Positions 56,022 to 64,000 of a DNA stretch of 64,000 bases are shown here, one piece after another. How positions within the stretch are numbered: the stretch's first letter is position 1; the number at the start of each line of letters is the position of its first letter. This DNA is from Mesostigma viride (taxonomy: Eukaryota > Streptophyta > Mesostigmatophyceae > Mesostigmatales > Mesostigmataceae). Where the stretch lies: contig RPFO01000165.1 of assembly GCA_009746045.1 (NCBI GenBank), forward strand, positions 5,692,585-5,756,584, given 5' to 3'. Position numbers and translations under genes: made by a program. The notes under the pieces were generated by a model. That model saw only the letters and a program-made list of their open reading frames with translations, had not been told where the DNA came from and did no database searches.

Positions 56022-56029
56022 GATCGAAG

Positions 56030-56225
56030 ACTCAGTGTGAGCTAGTACGCCGTATTATACGCCATATTATACGAAATACGCAATACGCCGAGGTTTGGCG
56101 TATTGCCGTACTAGAAATTTTGCTAGTAGTACGCCGTAATATACGCGTATAATACACGTATTATACGAAATACGCAATACGCCGAGGTTTTGCCGTATTG
56201 CCGTATTGCCGTACTAGCTCACACT
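56030..56225. mobile_element. 196-bp MITE with AGTGTGAGCTAGTACG inverted ends
   Basis: The left end contains CAGTGTGAGCTAGTACG and the right end CGTACTAGCTCACACTG, a perfect 17-base inverted match. GATCGAAG flanks both sides (56022-56029 and 56226-56233), an 8-bp duplication of the hAT type. Inside, the segment ATTATACGAAATACGCAATA occurs twice. No coding capacity. Confidence 0.7.
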
Positions 56226-56488
56226 GATCGAAGTGCTTGACGATGACATTATGGCTGCGCCAGGCTGCGTTGCGTCGAGGAGCGTTTGCTCGTCATATAT
56301 TGCGTGTTAGCTTCGGAAAATTGCGTATCAGAATGTGCGTCTTAGAAAAACGAAGCGATAGTGATGTTCACAGCCGAATTCGGTGCTCAAACGCCGTGAA
56401 AGTTATGAGCACCGCCGTCAGCCATGGCTACCTCGTGGCTCGTGGCTCGTGTACAGCTCGTGGCTCGTGGCTCGTGGCTCATGGCTCC

Positions 56489-58236
56489 GATGGGATGGGA
56501 TGGGATGGGATGGGATGGGATGGGATGGGATGGGATGGGATGGGATGGGATGGGATGGGATGGGATGGGATGGGATGGGATGGGATGGGATGGGATGGGA
56601 TGGGATGGGATGGGATGGGATGGGATGGGATGGGATGGGATGGGATGGGATGGGATGGGATGGGATGGGATGGGATGGGATGGGATGGGATGGGATGGGA
56701 TGGGATGGGATGGGATGGGATGGGATGGGATGGGATGGGATGGGATGGGATGGGATGGGATGGGATGGGATGGGATGGGATGGGATGGGATGGGATGGGA
56801 TGGGATGGGATGGGATGGGATGGGATGGGATGGGATGGGATGGGATGGGATGGGATGGGATGGGATGGGATGGGATGGGATGGCCGGATGGGATGGGATG
56901 GGATGGGATGGGATGGGATGGGATGGCCGGATGGGATGGGATGGGATGGGATGGGATGGGATGGGATGGGATGGGATGGGATGGGATGGGATGGGATGGG
57001 ATGGGATGGGATGCCCGGATATGGGATGGGGTGGGATGGGATGGGATGGGATGGGATGGGATGGGATGGGATGGGATGGGATGGGATGGGATGGGATGGG
57101 ATGGGATGGGATGGGATGGGATGGGATGGGATGGGATGGGATGGGATGGGATGGGATGGGATGGGATGGGATGGGATGGGATGGGATGGGATGGGATGGG
57201 ATGGGATGGGATGGGATGGGATGGGATGGGATGGGATGGGATGGGATGGGATGGGATGGGATGGGATGGGATGGGATGGGATGGGATGGGATGGGATGGG
57301 ATGGGATGGGATGGGATGGGATGGGATGGGATGGGATGGGATGGGATGGGATGGGATGGGATGGGATGGGATGGGATGGGATGGGATGGGATGGGATGGG
57401 ATGGGATGGGATGGGATGGGATGGGATGGGATGGGATGGGATGGGATGGGATGGGATGGGATGGGATGGGATGGGATGGGATGGGATGGGATGGGATGGG
57501 ATGGGATGGGATGGGATGGGATGGGATGGGATGGGATGGGATGGGATGGGATGGGATGGGATGGGATGGGATGGGATGGGATGGGATGGGATGGGATGGG
57601 ATGGGATGGGATGGGATGGGATGGGATGGGATGGGATGGGATGGGATGGGATGGGATGGGATGGGATGGGATGGGATGGGATGGGATGGGATGGGATGGG
57701 ATGGGATGGGATGGGATGGGATGGGATGGGATCAGTGGGATGGGATGGGATGGGATGGGATGGGATGGGATGGGATGGGATGGGATGGGATGGGATGGGA
57801 TGGGATGGGATGGGATGGGATGGGATGGGATGGGATGGGATGGGATGGGATGGGATGGGATGGGATGGGATGGGATGGGATGGGATGGGATGGGATGGGA
57901 TGGGATGGGATGGGATGGGATGGGATGGGATGGGATGGGATAGGATGGGATGGGATGGGATGGGATGGGATGGGATGGGATGGGATGGGATGGGATGGCC
58001 GGATGGGATGGGATGGGATGGGATGGGATGGGATGGGATGGGATGGGATGGGATGGGATGGGATGGGATGCCCGGATGGGATGGGATGGGATGGGATGGG
58101 ATGGGATGGGATGGGATGGGATGGGATGGGATGGGATGGGATGGGATGGGATGGGATGGGATGGGATGGGATGGGATGCAGGGATGGGATGGGATGGGAT
58201 GGGATGGGATGGGATGGGATGGGATGGGATGGGATG
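56489..58236. repeat. (ATGGG)n array, about 1.75 kb
   Basis: About 350 five-base units, almost perfect. Interruptions such as GGCCGG (56882, 56926, 57998), GCCCGG (57013, 58070), GATCAGTGGG (57731) and GCAGGG (58178) break the array into blocks. It lies directly left of LINE fragment C. The G-rich strand could form G-quadruplexes. Long forward ORFs here are artefacts. Confidence 0.95.
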
Positions 58237-58349
58237 GATCGGGAGCTAGCTATCTGTAAGACATCGCGAAGCCGGCGTCTGCCCAACTTTGGCTGGACTG
58301 CCTGGCGCTTGAGGCTCGGGCGGTTGGTCTAGAAATCAGCCCCAAAACG

Positions 58350-59190
58350 GAGGCCCTGGCTCCCGGCATGGCCGGGTCCTCGCCCCCACTCCGCCTCTTA
58401 GAGGTCACCGAGGTCAACTACCCTACTTCAGGCCGCCTTTGAAGCTGCTCGGCAGTTGGCTTCCCGACAGTCTCCGAGGACGACCTGACGACACGGATCG
58501 GCATGGCGTGGGCGCAGTTACTCCATGACCACCGCCGCTGGTGGAGCAAACCCGCCCTACCCCAGATCGTCAAGCGTGACCCCTTCAAGGTCGTCATTCT
58601 GACGATCCTGACCTACGGCGCCGAGACCTGGACCCGACGCAGAAGCTGGAGCAACGACTTGACGGCAACGTCACCAAGATGCTGCGCAAGGCCCTTAATA
58701 ACATCCCCTTTGGTTTGCACATTGTAGTAATGAGGATTTGTACGCTGATTTGCCCTAGGTTTCCAGCCCACGTTCTTAGGCACAGGCGCCTGGGCCTAGC
58801 TGGGCACCTTGCCCGCACAGATCAGGTAGACAGATCAGATAGACTAGCTGGCACCAAGCCCGCCCAGCCTAGATGTTATATGTCCTCCCCTGGCGTGCCC
58901 CCGGCCGCGCGCGGCAGCTAGCCGCCAGCCGTGGACTTTCCGTGATAGACTCGGCATGGACATGTGCTACCCTAGACAAGACGGGCTCACACCCCGGCAG
59001 CCTCCTGGTTTGTCTGTACTTTGGAGACAGATGGTACGCAAGGATAGATGGCAAGTAGTGATCGATGAAGGAGACCACCCCCAAGTCTGTGCCGGGGGCT
59101 CCGCGTTTGACCGCCTATGGCATTCATAGCGATTCGGGCCGCGGTGCCCACAACCCTGTAACTACCTGACCTAGATTGAATTGAATTGAA
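58350..59190 (+). mobile_element. LINE fragment C with C-terminal reverse-transcriptase remnant
   Basis: Encodes, across frameshifts, a non-LTR retrotransposon C-terminus: VKRDPFKVVILTILTYGAET then WT, followed after a shift by QKLEQRLDGNVTKMLRKAL, and HRRLGLAGHLARTDQ. The LLYGAETWT and RWLGH-like motifs are typical of LINE ORF2 downstream of the polymerase domain. It continues into the shared 3' segment (GGATAGATGGCAAGTAGTGA) and ends in an (ATTGA)n tail near 59190. Pseudogene. Confidence 0.75.
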
Positions 59191-59600
59191 TTGAATTGGA
59201 ACATAACTCCGTTGGGAGTATATGTAGCACATAGCCCAGAGAAGGGGCATATGGCCTATCATACATTCTAAGCTACTTCCTGCAAGGGTGGGAATGTAAA
59301 CAACACTTGCTCTAGGTGCACCAAGGCACCTGCACCCTCATGATCTTCACACTATGCCCAGCTAAGGGGGAGTATGTCATGTGGGGGAAGATCATCATGG
59401 CTATACAAGAGCTAGGGCATGGCTTCTCGACAGAGAGCATCTCTCTGCACTGCGTAGCATGGCTAAATTCTTAGTGCAACATCCATGGGGGTCCCGTTAT
59501 AGGCAGGGCTTGGCTAAATTCTGTAGACAACATCCATGGGGGCCATTATGGGCGCACATGCGCGTGGGCCACATGCTAGGCTAAGCCTGACTAATCTACA
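59191..59600. other. Possible copia-type fragment and dispersed repeat
   Basis: One plus frame reads AKGEYVMWGKIIMAIQELGH, which resembles the (T/A)EAEY...LW...L.ELG stretch of copia RNase H. The match is short and broken. 59534-59610 repeats the 55561 segment. Confidence 0.25.
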
Positions 59601-59925
59601 CTACTGGTATGATAGCTACTGACCTAGATAGCTTACATAATCCATTCCATCCCATGTTCCATCCCAAGTATATGATGGCATTCACAGTGCATGAGTCGGG
59701 CCGTGGTGCCCACAACCCCGTAACTAGGTCTTAGATAGCTAGCTCCATCCATCCCATCCCATCCCATCCCACTCGACTGCATATACTCAGAGCTCACGTA
59801 ACGGCGGTAACGCTGAAAGGTGTTAATTAATAATCAATGAATTAATCCCATGTTCCCCTCCCACCGGCTGAGGTGACGTATGCTCACGTGACGCAGTCAC
59901 GTGTCTATATATTAATTATAATTAA
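59600..59925 (+). mobile_element. LINE 3' fragment D
   Basis: Decayed 3' segment (GGCATTCACAGTGCATGAGT, GGCCGTGGTGCCCACAACCC), then CCATCCCATCCCATCCCACT, then TATGCTCACGTGACGCAGTC, ending in an AT-rich TTAA tail where TTAA element 2 begins. It contains only a few ATCCC units, which makes it a useful ancestor-like form of the long arrays. Confidence 0.6.
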
Positions 59926-59929
59926 TTAA

Positions 59930-62583
59930 GGGGAGGTGTGCCACCAAAACCCCCCAAAACTGGAATACACTGTTTTCAATATGAATTCAATTGAATTATG
60001 CCCAGCCATGATTAGGGGCCCTAAATAACATGTTTAGTGAGTTATCCATGCATTCATTGAAGGTTCTACCCCCAACCACGCGCCGGTATCGCGCTAAAAA
60101 TAGAAAAAGACGCTAATTAGGGCACAGTATGCCCCAGCCAATGCACACATCAATTCAGGCCAGGCATGATATTGCCCAAGCAGGTCGTGGGTGGCCAAAA
60201 ATTAGAGCCACTCACAACCCATATCTGACATGCTTTAGAATTTTTATGCTCTTGCAAGTACAAAAACGCTGTTTTTCACACATGCCAAAAATAATAAAAT
60301 ACCAAACACATGTGAAATGGGCCAAACATGATATTCAAAATTCCATTAGTCATCGACACACACGCTGGCAAAATCTGGCTGCATTTGGACAAGCGGTGTG
60401 GAAGTTATGCTCTTTGGCAGCATGCCACCTGGGCGTCCATTATACTAGTCACTGTCACTATCACTGCCATCATCACAGTCTTCCCCACAGCAAACTGGGC
60501 AGAACCAGTCCCCATCAGGTACGCTGGGCAGGAGAGGGACCGTGCAGCTCAGGTGGAGCCCCCCATCGCACCCGGGTGTGCTGCACAGCAAGAAAGGGTC
60601 ATCATCAGATGCATCGGTCTTAGAGCAGCGCAAGCAAGGGATGTGTGCAGTGTCATCATCATCCTCATTGCTGCCCGCCCCCGCCCCCCAGTAGCAGCCC
60701 CCACACCCCCATAGTGCACCCCCTTGCTGTAGGTGACCTGGCCCCTCTGGGCATCTACCTTGCCCTCATCCCAGCGATGGCCACGCTTCACATGCCACGC
60801 CCGGGCTGCCTCAGCCTTGTACTCTAGCGTCTTCTTGACCACCTGCTGGCACTCCCTCTTTTTCCTCAGCTCATCCAGCTGTGCAAGGGCAGCGGGGGAG
60901 GTGTCTACACCCATAAGCAAACGGCTAGGCACCGCATCTGCCCTTACCTGCCCTCGGCATGGCCAACCTTGCAAACGCAAGCATAGCAACACGATCGCTA
61001 GGCATACATGCCAAGAGAGCATACACTATACTCTACCCAAGGTTACCTTGTAAACTTCATGATTAGAACTCGGCAAATCTATGACCAAAAGCACATATAA
61101 ATAACTATTACACACTGATGACGACACATGCTCAAGGTTGGGGGTCACTGTGACACGCACTGATGAGTTTCCTAGACGACCACCGGACAGGCGCTAAGGA
61201 CCACTCAGTAACCAAGTATAAACACAATTACACTTTACATGCCATCCAACATGCATCAAATCCATGCTGAATATGTTATGAAGTACACAGGGTTGGCCAC
61301 ACACCTCATACCCCTTAACCGTCCCTCGAGCATGGCCAGACTAATAAGCATGTGAATAGCAATAATGATGATGGCACTAAAATGCCTTACCAGCATTTTC
61401 TATGTTTCTCCCAGGTTAGAGTGTAAGGTTGATGCCAACCAAGCTAATCAACACAGCAACAACTCCTGAACTGCCCTACCTGAGATGGGCAACAAACTGG
61501 AACTATGGAGGGCAAGGAACCAAGGAGATCATGGCATACAAAGCTTGCATGCAGTCAACCATGGTTGGCTCAGCACATTGCAGTCTTTTCACATGATGAT
61601 ATCAAGGGAAAGCTCAAATAAACCAATGGTGGTAGCTATCTACATGCAGTCACACAAATGCAATATCTCCAACATGATCGTCAATAAAACACTTCCTCCC
61701 CTGCACGATAAAATGGAAAGAAACCATTGGCGGCCCTCCAGCGCATGAGCGCTGTGATGCCGCTGCGAAGAGAGGGTGCGTCACTCTCACACAACAAGAA
61801 GCGTCCATACGCACAACATCCTTGCCAGAACACGTTTTATGAAATGCCTTAAACCTTCCCGAGAAGATATAGGCTTCGACTGAAGCGGCCCTGACCACGA
61901 CGTCAGCGAAAACAATCTAAATCTACCAGGTATTCGACAACACCACGGCAAGCAACGGCGAGCTAGCTGGCGGAAACTGCCCAAAAAGAACGAAAAAAAC
62001 TTCGAACGATGAGCTCATAGAAGAAAGAACTGATAGCACATAACATTCGCGACAAATCTATACCTGTCCCTCGCAGATCCCTCGCCCAGGCGCGCAACAA
62101 CGGCCGTTCTTCCATGGAAGGTTCCGACATGCACTGCGCAGGCCTGAAGAATTACTTACCGAGAATAGCCGAAAATGTAGCAAAAAGCACCAGTTTGGTT
62201 TGGAATTCAATGCTACCGATATTAATGCATCGTTTACGGTCAAAAAGCCCCCCAAAACTGCGAATTCACTGCCGCTATCACGAATTCTATTTTATTCAGC
62301 GCGACCAAAAAATGCAGATTACCCCCCATGCCGATGGCAGTAAAAGAAAGCAGCGATATTGTAAACCAGCAACTTGCCGCCACAACCCAACATCATTAAA
62401 TCATCGTCTCCAACATTCGAGCATTTTTTTTGCATTTCTCTAGCCCTACATGGCTAGTCTCGCCTAAACGCAGTCGCCATGGCCACTTCCGCAAGGGGTG
62501 CGCGCACCGTGCACCCACTTTTCACTTCACGGCGGTACCGCGAATATTTTTGGCGCCAAAAAATTCGGCGGGCGCACGTCCCC
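59930..62583. mobile_element. TTAA-flanked DNA element 2 (2.65 kb), carries a PHD finger
   Basis: Flanked by TTAA (59926-59929 and 62584-62587), with related ends GGGGAGGTGTGCC and, on the other strand, GGGGACGTGCGCCC. Its right 110 bp resembles the right end of element 1 (GTGCAC..TTTCAC.T..CGG.TACCG then TTTTTGGCGC), so both belong to one diverged family. It carries a minus-strand PHD-finger ORF. No transposase core is recognised. Confidence 0.65.
60445..60672 (-). pseudogene. PHD-finger fragment in TTAA element 2
   Basis: The minus-strand frame reads SNEDDDDTAHIPCLRCSKTD, then DPFLLCSTPGCDGGLHLSC, then PLLPSVPDGDWFCPVCCGED, ending in an acidic tail. C..C, LLC...C..G.H..C and GDWFCP.C make a complete PHD zinc finger of the histone-tail-binding kind. 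The frame just upstream (WHVKRGHRWDEGKVDAQRG, 60840-60730) is coding-like but shifted, so either an intron or a frameshift separates them. I cannot tell whether a working gene exists. Confidence 0.6.
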
Positions 62584-62587
62584 TTAA

Positions 62588-63440
62588 TCTGTAAGACCTA
62601 CTTACAGCAGTGTTTTGGCATGGGCACCACGGCCCGAATAATGCCAAACTTGGTCACACGCGGAGCCCCCACTGGCTTGGGGGTGGTCTCCTTCATTACT
62701 ACCTGCCACCTATCCTTGTGAACCATCCATGCCTCCAAATTACAGACATGCCAGGGGGCTGCCCAGGCGTGAGCCCATTGCGACGTGGGTAACACATATC
62801 CATGCCTAGTCTATCCCGGAAAGTCCAGTTAGTCCACGGGTGGCGCCCCCGCCGCGCTCGGCCAGGGGCACGCCATGTGAGAACAAAACGCCCATGTTGG
62901 GCGGGCTTGGTGCCTGCTGAGCTATGCTGCCATAACTATACTTGTGTCTACCTGATCTGTGCGTGCAAGGTGCGGCCCGGCTAGGCACAGGCGCCTGTGC
63001 CTAATAATTTGGGAAGCATGTATGGTAAATCAGCGTAGAAATCCTCATTGCTAATCGACAAACCAAAGGGGATATTAAGTGCCTTGCGCAGCATCTTGGT
63101 GACATTGCCGTCGAGTCGTTTCTCCAGCTCCTGCGTCAGCGTCCATGTCTCGGCGCCGTAGGTCAGGATCAGTCATGGGATGACGACCTTGAAGAGGTCA
63201 CGCTTAATTGACGATCCGGGCCCCGGGGTGGGGGGGGGTTGCACCACCAGCGGCGGTGGTCATAGAGTTGCGCCCAGTGCACGCCATATGCCTAGCCAGG
63301 TCGTCATGTCGTCCTCGCAGTCGGGAAGCCAACTGCCTAGCAACTTGAAGCGGCCTGAAGTAGGGTTATTGACCTCGGTGTCGTCTAAGAGGTGGAGTGG
63401 GGGCGGGGATCGAATGGATGATGCTAGAGCTCTATCTAGT
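62588..63440 (-). mobile_element. LINE fragment E, minus orientation
   Basis: On the minus strand it reads TEVNNPTSGRFKLLGSWLPD then CEDDM, LTYGAETWTLTQELEKRLDG then NVTKMLRKAL, and later WRQ-type tail sequence and the shared 3' segment (GAAGGAGACCACCCCCAAGC). It is the best preserved copy of the RT C-terminus in the window but still has stops. It adjoins the right end of TTAA element 2. Confidence 0.72.
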
Positions 63441-63454
63441 TCCTACTAGAGACA

Positions 63455-63620
63455 GGTTTGTGGGCACCACGTCCCAAATCGCTATGATTTAATGCCAAAC
63501 TGGGCCACACACGGATCGAGCCCCCACTGACTTGGGGGTGGTCTCCTTCATAACTACTTGCCACCTATCCTTGCGAGCCATCTGCCTCCATTCTACAGAC
63601 AACCCAGGTCCCATGGATTG
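63455..63620 (-). mobile_element. LINE 3' fragment F, minus orientation
   Basis: Another copy of the shared 3' segment (GGTGGTCTCCTTCATAACTA, CTTGCCACCTATCCTTGCGA on the plus strand), truncated before the RT remnant. The following 63620-63930 holds nothing I recognise. Confidence 0.6.
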
Positions 63621-63933
63621 TCTGCAGGAGTCTACCGGCTTTTATCCCCACGGCCCCCGCTGCATGCCCACTACTATAGCATCATGCAGGGTAGAAGTCT
63701 GCATGTGGAGTTTATTGCCCCTGAGGATAGCCACTACACAAAGTCACTACTGCATCGTCTGCCATAATTACAGTAGAGGACATCTCAAACGAGGATTATA
63801 TCCCCGTCTAGTGACTGTATGCCGTTGCCAGGGCATGATGCCGATGATTATTAGTTGTAACTTTTGTGTAATTATTTTCTACAGTGAGATTAGCATAGCA
63901 CTCCGTGGCATGCCCCGATGAGCTTGACACGCA

Positions 63934-63935
63934 AG

Positions 63936-64000
<65 letters not shown>
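63934..64000. repeat. (ACTT)n microsatellite at the right edge
   Basis: Perfect tetranucleotide, continuing beyond the window. Confidence 0.95.

Noticed and set aside
56237-58332. Three plus-strand frames open for 568-649 codons of GMGWD repeats
   Set aside because: They are translations of the (ATGGG)n array, which has no stop codon in these frames; no conserved domain, and all three frames are equally open.

Overview
The window is nuclear DNA of a eukaryote, most likely a green alga (Viridiplantae). It holds spliced genes with GC-rich codons and GT-AG introns. The RAD50 protein read from it resembles plant RAD50, and there is an interstitial TTTAGGG-type telomeric patch at 43.4 kb. Most of the DNA is repeat-rich intron. 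I see no prokaryotic operon, CRISPR array or virus.

Two large, divergently transcribed genes fill the first 51.6 kb. From 16033 leftwards to the window edge (minus strand) runs a fibrocystin-L/PKHD1L1-like gene for a secreted or membrane surface protein: signal peptide, many IPT/TIG domains and a PA14 domain split over three exons, with a second PA14 domain starting as the gene leaves the window. From 17281 to 51625 (plus strand) runs a complete RAD50 gene, which I resolve into 29 exons with matching reading phases. They cover the Walker A segment, the coiled coils, a CxxC zinc hook, the ABC signature and Walker B, and a 46-nt last exon that restores the conserved C-terminus. A gap of about 1.2 kb separates the two start codons.

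Intron 11 of RAD50 contains a DNA transposon of about 7 kb (26116-33073, TA target site, pogo/Tigger-type). It carries a decayed transposase with a fold-back duplication inside it, a small intact ORF that looks like a free-standing HIRAN domain, and three 578-bp tandem units.

From about 51.7 kb to the right edge there is no host gene I can recognise. This is a nest of mobile DNA: several 5'-truncated copies, in both orientations, of one non-LTR retrotransposon (LINE) whose 3' end carries a short palindrome and a TTAA-rich tail; two elements with TTAA target sites sitting in or beside those tails, one carrying a PHD finger; a 196-bp MITE; and long (ATGGG)n arrays that seem to grow from a LINE 3' end.

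The most striking pattern is in the introns of both host genes. Many contain one to several decayed copies of the end of the upstream exon with its splice donor, or of the start of the downstream exon with its acceptor. Introns here seem to have grown by repeated tandem duplication across exon-intron junctions.
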